Source: Plantactinospora soyae (GTDB lineage Bacteria; Actinomycetota; Actinomycetes; Mycobacteriales; Micromonosporaceae). From it: a DNA stretch of 64,000 bases. The position numbers were made by a program, and so were the translations under genes. The notes below the pieces were generated by a model that did not search any database, was not told the DNA's origin, and saw nothing but the letters and a program-made list of their open reading frames with translations. Position 1 is the stretch's first letter, and the number at the start of each line of letters is the position of its first letter. Where the stretch lies: the NCBI RefSeq assembly GCF_014874095.1, contig NZ_JADBEB010000001.1:6262001-6326000 (forward strand), written 5' to 3'. Of this stretch, positions 7,849-16,738 are shown one piece after another.

Positions 7849-8729
7849 TGGGTGACCTCCCGGAAGATCTCGGAGAGCGTGGGGACGATCGGACCGAAGG
7901 TGCGGACGGGACCCCGGGCCAGGGCCGCCCGGAGCACCGTCTGGTCGTCGTCGGGGTTGGCGAGTTGGATCACGACCCGGGTGTCGTCGAGGTCCACGAT
8001 GGTCACCCCCGGCAGGTCACGGACCCAGCCGGCGTCGCCGTCGAGGACGAGTTCGAAGCGCGGCGTCGCGAACTTGGTCCGCAACTCGGTTCGGCTGCCG
8101 GAGGCGCGTACCGCACCGGCGGCGATGATGACCAGGTCGTCGCAGAGCCGTTCGACCACGTCGAGCTGGTGGCTGGAGAAGAGCACCGGTACGCCGTTCG
8201 AGGCCCGCTCCCGCAGCACCCCGGCGATCACCTCGACGGCGATCGGGTCCAGCCCGGAGAACGGCTCGTCGAGGATCAGCAGCTCCGGGTCGTGCACCAG
8301 GGCGGCGGCGATCTGTGCCCGCTGCTGGTTGCCGAGCGACAGCTTCTCCAGGGGGTCGTTCGCCCGCTCGGCCAGGCCGATCCGTTCGAGCAGGTCGTCG
8401 ACGTTGCGTTGGGCGGCCGAGGTGGTCATCCCGTGCAGCCGGCCGAGGTAGGTCAGCTGCTCCCGGACCTTCATCTTCGGGTAGAGGCCACGCTCCTCGG
8501 GCATGTACCCGAAGCGTTGCCGGACGGGCCGGGTGACCGGCTCACCGTTCCACGTCACCGCGCCGGAGTCCGCCGAGAGCAGGCCGAGGATGATACGCAT
8601 CGAGGTGGTCTTGCCAGCCCCGTTGGCGCCGACGAACCCGGTCATCCGGCCGGCGCTCACCTCGAAGGAAATGTCGTCGAGCACCTTGCGGTCGCCGAAT
8701 GTCCGGTTCACGGACGAGACGCGCAGCAT
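7845..8729 (-). CDS. ABC transporter ATP-binding protein (NatA-like)
   Basis: 294-residue ATPase partner of the downstream permease. Walker A GANGAGKTT at residues 34-42, signature region LSLGNQQRAQIAAAL (a variant of LSGGQ, LSLGN), Walker B LLILDEPFSGLDP, and an H-loop in VLFSSHQLDVVERL are all visible. A C-terminal extension of about 80 residues follows, common in NatA/CcmA-type exporters. The LSLGN signature is typical of this subgroup, so I expect it to be active. It forms a two-gene operon with the permease at 6706. Confidence 0.92.
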   Translation of the reverse strand: MLRVSSVNRTFGDRKVLDDISFEVSAGRMTGFVGANGAGKTTSMRIILGLLSADSGAVTWNGEPVTRPVRQRFGYMPEERGLYPKMKVREQLTYLGRLHGMTTSAAQRNVDDLLERIGLAERANDPLEKLSLGNQQRAQIAAALVHDPELLILDEPFSGLDPIAVEVIAGVLRERASNGVPVLFSSHQLDVVERLCDDLVIIAAGAVRASGSRTELRTKFATPRFELVLDGDAGWVRDLPGVTIVDLDDTRVVIQLANPDDDQTVLRAALARGPVRTFGPIVPTLSEIFREVTQ

Positions 8730-8900
8730 CCAGCCTCCTCAGCCAGTCCTGCTCTGGGGCACGCTGCTCCAGCGCCGTAGACGCTAGTGCTGGCGCCCGC
8801 TGCTGACGTCCGCCGTGCGATGGAACCGCAAGGATGATCCACTCATTGCCCGGCGACGGGTCGCCGCCCCGATGCGGACGGTCCCCGGTTCCCGCCGGGC

Positions 8901-9632
8901 TCAGCCGCCCGCACCCCGTGGGGTGACCACGCCGTGCTCGTACGCGAAGACCACCGCCTGGGTCCGGTCCCGCAGCCCCAGCTTCATCAGCACCCGGGAG
9001 ACGTGGGTCTTCACGGTCGCCTCGCCGAGCAGCAGCCGTCCGGCGATCTCCGCATTGGATGCGCCCCCGGCGAGCTGCACCAGGACCTCCCGCTCTCGTT
9101 CGGTGAGTTCCGCCAGCCGGCGCCGGTCATGGTCCGGCCGCCCGCTGCCGACGCCCGGCCCCCCGCCCGGCCGGGCAGCACCCGGTACGGCGGCGAATGT
9201 CGCGATCACCCGTCGGGTGATCTGCGGAGCCAGCAGCGCGTCCCCCCGGGCGAGTACCCGCACCGCGTCGATGAGGTCCTCGGGAGAGCCGTTCTTGAGC
9301 AGAAATCCACTGGCCCCGGCCTGTAGCGCGGCGAACAGGTAGTCGTCGCGGTCGAAGGTGGTCAGGATCAGCACGGCGGGGCCGCCGGTCTCGGAGGCCG
9401 CCACGATCTGTCGGGTCGCCTCCAGCCCGTCCACGTGCGGCATCTCGACGTCCAGCAGTACGACGTCGGGCCGGTGGGCCAGGGTCAGCTCGACGGCCTG
9501 CCGCCCGTCCGCCGCCTCGCCGACCACCTCGACGTCGTCCTCCGTCTCGAGGATGATCCGCAGGCCGGCCCGGACCAGTTGCTGGTCGTCGGCGAGGAGG
9601 ACCCGGATGGGGCGGGAGTTCGGCTCGGTCAT
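8901..9632 (-). CDS. NarL/LuxR-family response regulator
   Basis: 243 residues. Receiver domain with Asp pair 15-16 (LLADDQQ), phospho-acceptor D61 in VVLLDVEMP, the switch Thr in LILTTFD and Lys113 in GFLLKNGS; a Gly/Pro-rich linker; and a LuxR-type helix-turn-helix (LTEREREVLVQLAGG through ATVKTHVSRVLMKLGL). Its start overlaps the histidine kinase stop by four bases, defining the pair. Downstream in the same direction after about 170 bases is the NatAB-like exporter, a plausible target. Confidence 0.93.
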   Translation of the reverse strand: MTEPNSRPIRVLLADDQQLVRAGLRIILETEDDVEVVGEAADGRQAVELTLAHRPDVVLLDVEMPHVDGLEATRQIVAASETGGPAVLILTTFDRDDYLFAALQAGASGFLLKNGSPEDLIDAVRVLARGDALLAPQITRRVIATFAAVPGAARPGGGPGVGSGRPDHDRRRLAELTEREREVLVQLAGGASNAEIAGRLLLGEATVKTHVSRVLMKLGLRDRTQAVVFAYEHGVVTPRGAGG

Positions 9633-10990
9633 GCCGACGCCGTCGCAGCGGAGGTGCTGACGGTACCGAGGTCAGCGGGGGCGATCGGGAAGCGGGCGCG
9701 TACCCGGAAACCGCCGCCGGTCCGGGCACCCACCTCCAGGCTGCCGTCGTGGGCGGCGACCCGTTCCCGCATGCCGATCAGGCCGAGTCCACCCGCGCTG
9801 GGGCGCTGGGCCGGTACGGCGACGGCCCCGGTCCGGCCGTCGTCGGTGACCTCCACCTCGACCTCGCGCCGCAGGTACCGGACCCGTACGTCGACGGCGC
9901 TGGCCCGGGCGTGCTTGATGGTGTTCGTCACGGCTTCCTGGACGACCCGGTACCCGGCGAGGGACACCGACTCCGGCATCGGCAACGGCTCGCCGAAGAT
10001 CTTGTATTCGACGGTGAGCCCGGCGTCCCGAGCGCCCTGAAGGAGGCTGTCGACCTGATCGAGGCCGTACCCGAGGGCCTGGTCGGTCGCGCCCGCGTCG
10101 CGGAGTACTCCGAGCATCCGGCGTAGCTCGTCGACGGCGGTCCGGGCGCTCTGCTCCACGGCGGCGAGCGCGGTCTTGGCCTTGGCCGGGTCCTTGTCCA
10201 TGACCCGCCGGGACGCGCTCGCCTGGACACCCATCACCGAGACGTGGTGGGCGACGACGTCGTGCAGTTCGCGGGCGATCCGGACCCGTTCCTGCGTCAC
10301 CGCCCGTTCGGCGTTCTCGGCCCGGGACTGCCGCAGCGCCTCGGCCTGCACCTCCAGGAGATGCTGGCGGCGGGCCGAGGTCCAGGTGCTGTTGCCCAGC
10401 AGGTACGCGAGCAGGAAGAAGGCGAGGTTGAACAGGATGCTGGTGATGGCGACCGCCAGGAACGGCGGCAGCGGTCCGGCCGCGCCCACGAACTCCGGCT
10501 CGCTCGACAGCACGGAGATCGTGGCCGAGAGGGCCAGCCAGCCGAACATCGCGGCGATGACCCCGATCCGGATCTGGGCCGCCAGCCGGCGGTTGCGCCC
10601 CCAGGCCCCGAGGCTGTAGATGGCGACGAACAAGGCGGCCGAGGAGGCCAGCGTCTCCGGGCTGGATCGCGCCTGGGCGGCGATGAAGACCACGGCGATC
10701 ACCAGGGTGCACAGCTCCGGTCGGCTGCGTCGCCAGACCAGTGGCAAGCCGACCGCGACCGCCCAGCCGAGCTGTTCGGGCCAGGACGGCGGTGGCCCGA
10801 GCGGAAAGCTTCCCATGCTGTTCGACAGGATGACGCTGAGCAGGGCGGCGGCGGCCATCGACAGACCCAGGTACAGGTCCCGGCGGCGCTGCCGCGGCGT
10901 CGGCTCGGCGCGGACCCACGGATCCGGGCAGTCGTCGCCGGGCGCGGGCGTGCGCGGTACGTCGTCGTCCGGTGCTCGGGCTGCCGTCAC
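9629..10990 (-). CDS. NarL-type (HisKA_3) sensor histidine kinase
   Basis: About 453 residues: four to six hydrophobic helices in residues about 40-190 (LYLGLSMAAAALLSVIL, ILFNLAFFLLAYLLG), a dimerisation segment with the phospho-acceptor His at about residue 243 (IARELHDVVAHHVSVMG), and a HATPase_c domain (AVTNTIKHARAS N-box, GGLGLIGMRERV G-box). There is no large extracytoplasmic sensor loop, so it probably senses membrane state or a hydrophobic ligand. GTG at 10990 was chosen; an in-frame ATG at 11026 is an alternative. Overlaps the response regulator gene (ATGA), and its likely cognate output is the neighbouring ABC exporter. Confidence 0.9.
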   Translation of the reverse strand: MTAARAPDDDVPRTPAPGDDCPDPWVRAEPTPRQRRRDLYLGLSMAAAALLSVILSNSMGSFPLGPPPSWPEQLGWAVAVGLPLVWRRSRPELCTLVIAVVFIAAQARSSPETLASSAALFVAIYSLGAWGRNRRLAAQIRIGVIAAMFGWLALSATISVLSSEPEFVGAAGPLPPFLAVAITSILFNLAFFLLAYLLGNSTWTSARRQHLLEVQAEALRQSRAENAERAVTQERVRIARELHDVVAHHVSVMGVQASASRRVMDKDPAKAKTALAAVEQSARTAVDELRRMLGVLRDAGATDQALGYGLDQVDSLLQGARDAGLTVEYKIFGEPLPMPESVSLAGYRVVQEAVTNTIKHARASAVDVRVRYLRREVEVEVTDDGRTGAVAVPAQRPSAGGLGLIGMRERVAAHDGSLEVGARTGGGFRVRARFPIAPADLGTVSTSAATASA

Positions 10991-11194
10991 CTGACATGGA
11001 TAACGTATCCGCCGCCCGGTGCGCATCCTCGGCGCGCCGGCATGGCGGAGATCACGCACGGTAGTTGGTGCCCCGGCCCCAGCGGGTACCCGTGCACATG
11101 ACATCGTTCCGGGCGGAATAGTTGACTCGGCAAGTATGTTGTGCGGGGCGTTCCGGGTATCGGGCGTACACCCGGTTTGACGTGAGGAGCTGTC

Positions 11195-12412
11195 ATGCAG
11201 TTCGGGGTCTTCACCGTCGGTGATGTGACCACGGATCCGACCACCGGGCGGGAGCCGTCCGAGGCCGAGCGGATCAAGGCGATGGTGACCATCGCCCTGA
11301 AGGCGGAGGAGGTCGGTCTCGACGTCTTCGCCACCGGTGAGCACCACAACCCGCCGTTCGTGCCCTCTTCGCCCACCACCATGCTGGGCTTCATCGCGGC
11401 GCGGACCAGCAGGCTGCTGCTGTCGACCGCGACGACGTTGATCACCACCAACGACCCGGTGAAGATCGCCGAGGACTACGCGATGCTGCAACATCTGGCG
11501 GACGGCCGGGTCGACCTGATGATGGGCCGGGGCAACACCGGACCGGTGTACCCGTGGTTCGGCCAGGACATCCGGACCGGCATCCCGCTGGCGATCAACA
11601 ACTACGACCTGTTGCGCCGGCTGTGGCGGGAGGACGTCGTCGACTGGCAGGGCAAGTTCCGGACCCCGTTGCAGTCGTTCACCTCGACGCCCCGGCCGCT
11701 GGACGGGATACCGCCGTTCGTCTGGCACGGCTCCATCCGCAGTCCGGAGATCGCCGAGCAGGCCGCGTACTACGGCGACGGGTTCTTCGCCAACCACATC
11801 TTCTGGCCCAAGGAGCACACCGAGCGGATGGTCGGGCTGTACCGCCAGCGGTTCGCGCACTACGGCCACGGCTCCGCCGACCAGGCCATCGTGGGCCTCG
11901 GCGGCCAGGTGTTCATGCGGCGGAACTCCCAGGACGCGGTACGCGAGTTCCGGCCGTACTTCGACAACGCCCCGGTCTACGGTCACGGGCCGTCCCTTGA
12001 GGAGTTCACCGAGCAGACGCCGCTGACCGTGGGCAGCCCGCAGCAGGTGATCGACCGGACCCTGGCCTTCCGGGAGTACGTCGGCGACTACCAGCGGCAG
12101 CTCTTCCTGCTGGACCATGCCGGGCTGCCGCTGAAGACCGTACTGGAACAGTTGGACATCCTCGGCGAGGAGGTCGTACCGGTGCTACGCAGGGAGTTCG
12201 CCGCGCTCCGCCCCGCGCACGTCCCGGCGGCGCCGACGCACGCGTCGCTGCTGGCCGAGCGGAACGCGGCCCCGGCACCCGCCACTACGGAGGCGACCAG
12301 CGGTCCCGGGGCGAACAGCGGTCCCGGGGCGAGCAGCGGTCCCGGGGCGAACAGCGGTGCAGAGGCGAACAGCGGTGCGGGGGCGGTCAGCGAGGCGGGG
12401 GGCGGACGATGA
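11195..12412 (+). CDS. LLM-class flavin-dependent oxidoreductase (luciferase-like)
   Basis: 405-residue FMNH2-dependent monooxygenase-fold protein. N-terminal QFGVFTVGDV, the GLDVFATGEHHNPPF block and the SRLLLSTATTLITTNDPVKIAEDY strand are typical of bacterial-luciferase-like enzymes; the core ends near residue 345. GAGGAG sits 7 bases before the ATG. Residues about 350-405 are an added low-complexity tail of Ser-Gly-Pro-Gly-Ala-Asn hexapeptides (see repeat at 12299). The stop overlaps the start of an NAD(P)H:FMN reductase (ATGA), which would supply reduced flavin, so the two form a classic two-component monooxygenase. Substrate unknown. Confidence 0.92.
   Translation: MQFGVFTVGDVTTDPTTGREPSEAERIKAMVTIALKAEEVGLDVFATGEHHNPPFVPSSPTTMLGFIAARTSRLLLSTATTLITTNDPVKIAEDYAMLQHLADGRVDLMMGRGNTGPVYPWFGQDIRTGIPLAINNYDLLRRLWREDVVDWQGKFRTPLQSFTSTPRPLDGIPPFVWHGSIRSPEIAEQAAYYGDGFFANHIFWPKEHTERMVGLYRQRFAHYGHGSADQAIVGLGGQVFMRRNSQDAVREFRPYFDNAPVYGHGPSLEEFTEQTPLTVGSPQQVIDRTLAFREYVGDYQRQLFLLDHAGLPLKTVLEQLDILGEEVVPVLRREFAALRPAHVPAAPTHASLLAERNAAPAPATTEATSGPGANSGPGASSGPGANSGAEANSGAGAVSEAGGGR
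12299..12406 (+). repeat. 18-base tandem repeat coding for an SGPGAN tail
   Basis: About six copies of an 18-base unit encode SGPGAN, SGPGAS, SGPGAN, SGAEAN, SGAGAV and SEAGGG at the C-terminus of the flavin monooxygenase, just before the coupled reductase gene. The first three copies are nearly identical, a sign of recent slippage expansion. Confidence 0.8.
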
Positions 12413-13023
12413 AGCAGCGCACCCTCGCCGTGGTCTCGGCCGGGCTCCGGCAGCCCTCCTCGACCCGGTTGCTGGCCGACCAGCTCGCCACGGCGACCGG
12501 CGACGAACTGGAGCGGCGCGGCGTACAGGTCCGGACCGAGGTGGTGGAACTGCGGGACCACGGGCACGACGTGGTCAACCACCTGCTGGCGGGCTTTCCG
12601 TCGGCGGCACTGAAGCAGGCCATCGACACGGTCTCCGGCGCGGACGGACTGATCGTGGTCTCGCCGATCTTCAACGCCTCGTACAGCGGACTCTTCAAGT
12701 CGTTCTTCGACGTGCTCGGCGACGACGCCCTGGTCGACCGGCCGATCCTGATCGGGGCCACCGGCGGTACCGCCCGACACTCGCTGGCGCTCGACCACGC
12801 GCTGCGGCCGATGTTCAGCTACCTGCGGGCGGTCGTGCTGCCGACCTCGGTCTTCGCCGCACCGGAAGACTGGGCCGGCGGCAACGCCCAGGGCACGTTA
12901 CGCGGCCGGATCGACCGGGCGGCCGGGGAACTCGCCGAGCAGGTGAGCCGGCGCGAGGCGACCACCACCGCCGATCCGTTCGCCCTGACCGCGAGCTTCG
13001 ACCAGCTGCTGACCGGAGACTGA
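12409..13023 (+). CDS. NAD(P)H-dependent FMN reductase (CE1759 type)
   Basis: 204-residue flavodoxin-fold reductase. LAVVSAGLRQPSSTRLLAD is the FMN phosphate loop and SPIFNASYSGLFKSFFD is the SsuE/MsuE-like isoalloxazine-binding block; GATGGTARHSLALDHALRP completes the fold. It overlaps the luciferase-like gene by four bases, so it very likely feeds FMNH2 to that enzyme. A strong hairpin at 13110-13139 ends the unit. Confidence 0.9.
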   Translation: MKQRTLAVVSAGLRQPSSTRLLADQLATATGDELERRGVQVRTEVVELRDHGHDVVNHLLAGFPSAALKQAIDTVSGADGLIVVSPIFNASYSGLFKSFFDVLGDDALVDRPILIGATGGTARHSLALDHALRPMFSYLRAVVLPTSVFAAPEDWAGGNAQGTLRGRIDRAAGELAEQVSRREATTTADPFALTASFDQLLTGD

Positions 13024-13109
13024 CCGCTCGGCGTCGAGCGGCTTCCGGCGGATGGGTGTCGGGCCACGGCGCCCGGCGCCAGGGCCCGTCGGTGCGGGGC
13101 CGGACCGCC

Positions 13110-13139
13110 CGGACCCGGATGCCAGCGCATCCGGGTCCG
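13110..13139. terminator. Strong hairpin terminator
   Basis: A perfect 13-base inverted repeat (CGGACCCGGATGC, 4-base loop CAGC, GCATCCGGGTCCG) 87 bases after the FMN reductase stop. There is no T-run, as is usual in actinobacteria. It separates the oxidoreductase pair from the hypothetical gene at 13163. Confidence 0.7.
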
Positions 13140-13162
13140 TGGTCGTCCGGTTGAATGTCCGG

Positions 13163-13633
13163 ATGAATTCCGCACGGGTGGCCCGGGCCATCAGCCAGGC
13201 CACGACCGGTGCCGTCGAGGCGGCCCGGGCCCAGGATCTGCCCGCGCTCGACCGGGCCGCCGCAGAGCTGGTCGGAAACAGCCCCGAACAGGTCGGGCTG
13301 GTGCTCGGGGCGGTACTGCGGATGCTGCTGGAGGAGACACATCCGGACGGCCTGGCCGGCGAGGACGTCCAGGCCGTGCTGGAGCGGTGCGCCCGGACCA
13401 ATATCGGCTGGTTCGCCGACCTGGACGTCTCGGTGCTGGCGCTGCTGCTCACCGGCGCGCTCGGCGTACACCAGATGGCGGAGGAGATGCCGCCGGCCGA
13501 TCCGGCGGCGGTGGCCCGGCACGCCCCGCTGCTCGTCGCCGACCTGCTCGCCGTCACCGGCCGCCCGGTCGGCGACTACCTGGACGCCGCGCTGACCGAG
13601 ATCGCCGTCTCGGAGACCATGGAGCTGCCGTGA
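13163..13633 (+). CDS. Hypothetical helical protein
   Basis: About 156 residues, predicted almost entirely alpha-helical and acidic, no signal or membrane segment. I do not recognise a domain. The ATG at 13163 (MNSARVARAI) is preferred over the open extension back to 13052, which crosses the terminator hairpin and is Pro/Gly-rich. It lies 43 bases before the MctB-like gene in the same direction but is separated from the upstream pair by a hairpin. Codon use matches neighbours, so I regard it as real; function unknown. Confidence 0.65.
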   Translation: MNSARVARAISQATTGAVEAARAQDLPALDRAAAELVGNSPEQVGLVLGAVLRMLLEETHPDGLAGEDVQAVLERCARTNIGWFADLDVSVLALLLTGALGVHQMAEEMPPADPAAVARHAPLLVADLLAVTGRPVGDYLDAALTEIAVSETMELP

Positions 13634-13676
13634 CGGCTGCGCCGACGCAGCCCGGAGTTGTCCATAAAATACGGCA

Positions 13677-14594
13677 ATGATCAATTTCCGCTATCACATG
13701 GTCTCGCTCGCCGCGGTGTTCCTCGCCCTTGCGGTCGGCGCGGTATTCGGCACCACGGCGGCGAATGGTGTCGCGTCGGACGCGCTCAGCGACTCGGTCA
13801 GCGCGGCACACAAGTCCAACAGGCAGCTTCGTCAGACGGCCAACGAGTTCCAGGAAGAGGCGGGTCGGAAGGACGACTACATCAACGAGACCGCGCCGGC
13901 CCTGTTGCGCGGGACGTTGACCGGCCGCCGGATCGTGGTGCTGACGACGCCGTCCGGCCGCGAGCACGCAGACGGCGTGATCGAGAAACTCGGACTGGCC
14001 GGAGCGGCCGTGACGGGGCCCGTCGAGATGCGGGGGACCTTCTTCGACCCGAGGAACAACCTGGATCTGCTCGCCCTGACCCGTACCGTGTCGACCGATA
14101 CGCTGCCGGCCAACGCCGACGCGGTCGAGACCGCCGGCGCACTGCTGGCCACGGTCCTACTCAGCCCCGATCCGCCCGGAGCCCCGACCGGCGACCGCCG
14201 TTCGGCGGTGCTCTCCGGGTACGCCAGGGCCGGATATCTCACCGCACCCGAGCGACTCGACGGCCCAGCCGACGCCGCGCTGCTGGTGACCGGGGCACCA
14301 TACGTGGAGCAGGGCTCGGCCGAGCGCAACGCCGCGATCCTGACCATGGCCGTACAGCTCGGCGCCACGGGCCGGACCGTGGTGGCGGGCACCGGCGCCG
14401 GTGACGGCAGCGTCATCGGGGCGGTACGCGGCGACGACGCGCTCGCCGCGCGACTCTCGACGGTGGACGGGGTGGCCGGTGTGCAGGGCCAGGTCGTCAC
14501 CGCGCTCGCATTGGTCGAGCGGGTCGTCGCCGACCGGGTGGGCCGCTACGGTACGGCCGCCGGCGCGGACGCTCTCACGCCGCAACGGCGGTGA
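13677..14594 (+). CDS. MctB-like copper transporter family protein
   Basis: 305 residues. The N-terminus INFRYHMVSLAAVFLALAVG followed by VFGTT is the signature of the actinobacterial MctB (DUF3186) family: one membrane anchor, then a periplasm-facing coiled coil (residues about 40-65) and an alpha/beta domain with alternating strands such as RIVVLTTP and TVVAGTGAGDG. Mycobacterial MctB limits intracellular copper and forms outer-envelope structures; whether this homolog handles copper is not shown here. The usual steA/recN neighbourhood is absent, so this may be an additional or relocated copy. Confidence 0.82.
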   Translation: MINFRYHMVSLAAVFLALAVGAVFGTTAANGVASDALSDSVSAAHKSNRQLRQTANEFQEEAGRKDDYINETAPALLRGTLTGRRIVVLTTPSGREHADGVIEKLGLAGAAVTGPVEMRGTFFDPRNNLDLLALTRTVSTDTLPANADAVETAGALLATVLLSPDPPGAPTGDRRSAVLSGYARAGYLTAPERLDGPADAALLVTGAPYVEQGSAERNAAILTMAVQLGATGRTVVAGTGAGDGSVIGAVRGDDALAARLSTVDGVAGVQGQVVTALALVERVVADRVGRYGTAAGADALTPQRR

Positions 14595-14597
14595 GAC

Positions 14598-14657
14598 GGT
14601 CCCCGGCAGCGGCCGGCCGGCCCGGCGGGTCCCCGGCAGCGGCGGCCGGCCCGGGGC
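14598..14657. repeat. Short tandem duplication of about 30 bases
   Basis: Two copies of a unit beginning GGTCCCCGGCAGCGGC, each followed by a GGCCGGCC-rich stretch, fill the gap between the convergent MctB-like and aldo/keto reductase genes. The GGCCGGCC stretches can pair with each other and may serve as a shared terminator. Confidence 0.55.
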
Positions 14658-14671
14658 GGTACGTCAGCGGA

Positions 14672-15511
14672 TCAGTGTCCGGTCGTGTCGGAGTCGGTGG
14701 CGGCGTCCTCACCCCGGTCGAGCGCGGAGAGCGCGGCGACCTCCGCCGGGGCGAGGGTGAAGTCGAAGACGTCGATGTTGCTCTTCATCCGCTCGGGCGA
14801 GGAGGTCTTCGGGATCGGGATGAGCCCGAGTTCGAGGTGCCAGCGGAGGACGATCTGTGCGGGCGTGCGGCCGTACCGGTCCGCGATCTCGGTCACCACC
14901 GGCTGGGCGAGGAGTTCGCCGCCGTGGCCGATCGGTCCCCAGGACTGGGTCACGATGCCGTGCGCCTGGTGGTACGCGCGGGCCGCCTCCCGACCCAGCG
15001 TCGGGTCGAGCTGGATCTGGTTGACGTCCGGCGTCACGTCGGTCGCGGCGAGAATCCGGTCGATGTGCGCCGGCTTGAAGTTGGACAGCCCGATCGCCCG
15101 GACCCGTCCCTCCCGCAGCAGGTCGGTGAGGCCGAGGAAGGCGTCGACGTACCGGTCCTGCCACGGCATCGGCCAGTGGATGAGGTAGAGGTCGAGGTAG
15201 TCCAGGCCGAGCCGCTCGATGCTGTCCTGGAACGCCTCCCGTACCGCCTCCCGACCGTGCCACTCGCCGTTCAGCTTGCTGGTGACGAAGAGATCCTCCC
15301 GGGAGACCCCGGAGGCGCGCAGCCCGCGACCGACGCCCTTCTCGTTGCCGTACTTATAGGCGGTGTCGACGAGCCGGTAGCCGATGGTGATGGCCTCGGC
15401 GACGGCCCGCTCGGCCTCGGCGTCCGACATCGGCCAGGTGCCGAGCCCCAGTCGCGGGATCTGGGCCCCGTTGGCCAGCGGTTGCGTCGGTACGGTCGGC
15501 TGCTCGCTCAT
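14672..15511 (-). CDS. Aldo/keto reductase (2,5-diketo-gluconate reductase-like)
   Basis: 279-residue NADPH-dependent TIM-barrel reductase. The catalytic tetrad is in place: Asp and Tyr in LVDTAYKYGNE, Lys in FVTSKLNGEW, His in LYLIHWPMPW; the C-terminal PIPKTSSPERM binds the NADP phosphate. ATG at 15511 was chosen because AGGAG lies 9 bases upstream; an in-frame start at 15565 would add an atypical segment. It follows the FAD/FeS oxidoreductase genes in the same direction after 237 bases, so aldehyde metabolism is a shared theme, but co-transcription is uncertain. Confidence 0.92.
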   Translation of the reverse strand: MSEQPTVPTQPLANGAQIPRLGLGTWPMSDAEAERAVAEAITIGYRLVDTAYKYGNEKGVGRGLRASGVSREDLFVTSKLNGEWHGREAVREAFQDSIERLGLDYLDLYLIHWPMPWQDRYVDAFLGLTDLLREGRVRAIGLSNFKPAHIDRILAATDVTPDVNQIQLDPTLGREAARAYHQAHGIVTQSWGPIGHGGELLAQPVVTEIADRYGRTPAQIVLRWHLELGLIPIPKTSSPERMKSNIDVFDFTLAPAEVAALSALDRGEDAATDSDTTGH

Positions 15512-15748
15512 TCGGCTGATCTCCTGGGATCCGGGACGGCCTGACGTCGGGTCACCAGGCGGCACGGCGGCGCGCCAGGTTCGCCGAGGTCAAACCCTAT
15601 CCGGCGGCTCAGGTACGGCGCGAACGGCCCGGCACCCGTACCGATCTTCGGCCGGCGGCAGGAGGCGGCGTACCGGACGGCCGCCACGCTTCCCGAGGTC
15701 TTCGCGGCACACCCGGCGTTTGCACCGGGACGCTGGGCGGGCTCGTGG

Positions 15749-16738
15749 TCAGGCCGGCGGTCGGGCCAGATCCAGCAGCGTACGGGCCAGGGTGTTGCGG
15801 GCCAGGGGAACCTTGAAGGCGTTGTCCGGCAACGGCCGCGCCTCGGCCAGTTCCGCCTCGGCCGCCGCCCGGAACCGATCCTCCTCTACCGGGCCGCCGC
15901 GCAGAAACTCCTCGGCCCGGGTGGCCCGCCACGGTTTGTGCGCCACCCCGCCGAGCGCGATCCGGACGTCCCGGACCACCCCGTCCACCACGTCGATCGC
16001 CGCCGCCACCGAGACCAGCGCGAACGCGTACGACGCGCGGTCGCGTACCTTCCGGTAGTGCGAGCAGGTGGCGAACGGCAGCGGTGGCACCTCGATGGCG
16101 GTGATCAGCTCCCCGTGCTGGAGGATGGTGTCCCGCTGCGGCTCGTTGCCCGGCAGCCGGTGCAGGTCGCCCATCGGGATGCTCCGGCCGCCGTCCGGGC
16201 CCTCGGTGTGCACCACGGCCCCCAGAGCGGTAAGCGCCACCGCGAAGTCCGACGGATGGGTCGCGACGCACTCCGGCGAGGTGCCCAGGATCGCGAGTTC
16301 CCGGTGATGCCCGTCGATCGCCGAGCAGCCGGTGCCGGGCTGCCGTTTGTTGCACGGCGTGGTGACGTTCTGGAAGTACACGCACCGGGTGCGTTGCAGC
16401 AGGTTCCCGCCGGCCGTCGCGAGATTGCGCAGTTGCCCGGAGGCGCCGGAGAGCAGCGCCTGGGACAGCACCGGATAGCGGCGGCGGACCAGTGGATCCG
16501 CCGCGAGATCGCTGTTCGGGGTGGCCGCACCGATCCGGATCCCGCCGCCCGGCAGTTCCTCGACCCGGTCGGAGGTCAGGCGCCGGACGTCGACCAGCAG
16601 GTCCGGGGTGACGACGTCGAGCTTCATCAGGTCGACCAGGTTGGTGCCACCGCCGAGGAAGGCACCGCCCGGCGTCCGGGCGAGCAGCGCGACCGCCCCG
16701 GGGACGTCGTCGACGCGGGCGTACCGGAACGGCCTCAT
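15749..16738 (-). CDS. Molybdenum hydroxylase FAD-binding subunit (PaoB/YagS-like)
   Basis: 329 residues. FAD binding motifs FLGGGTNLVDLMK (about residues 29-41) and ATAGGNLLQRTRC are clear, and the insert with Cys residues (RCVYFQNVTTPCNKRQPG then CSAID) is the extra [4Fe-4S] segment typical of PaoB/YagS aldehyde oxidoreductase subunits rather than ordinary xanthine dehydrogenase. The C-terminal CO_deh_flav domain (ALGGVAHKPWRA) is complete. Its ATG overlaps the stop of the FeS subunit. Normally a molybdopterin subunit of about 730 residues (PaoC) follows at once; here the next 237 bases hold no gene, so this subunit lacks its catalytic partner in the window. Confidence 0.9.
   Translation of the reverse strand: MRPFRYARVDDVPGAVALLARTPGGAFLGGGTNLVDLMKLDVVTPDLLVDVRRLTSDRVEELPGGGIRIGAATPNSDLAADPLVRRRYPVLSQALLSGASGQLRNLATAGGNLLQRTRCVYFQNVTTPCNKRQPGTGCSAIDGHHRELAILGTSPECVATHPSDFAVALTALGAVVHTEGPDGGRSIPMGDLHRLPGNEPQRDTILQHGELITAIEVPPLPFATCSHYRKVRDRASYAFALVSVAAAIDVVDGVVRDVRIALGGVAHKPWRATRAEEFLRGGPVEEDRFRAAAEAELAEARPLPDNAFKVPLARNTLARTLLDLARPPA

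Noticed and set aside
10991-12118. Minus-strand extension of the histidine kinase frame
   Set aside because: It is the antisense of the luciferase-like gene; the protein is low-complexity and has no kinase features. The kinase starts at about 10990.
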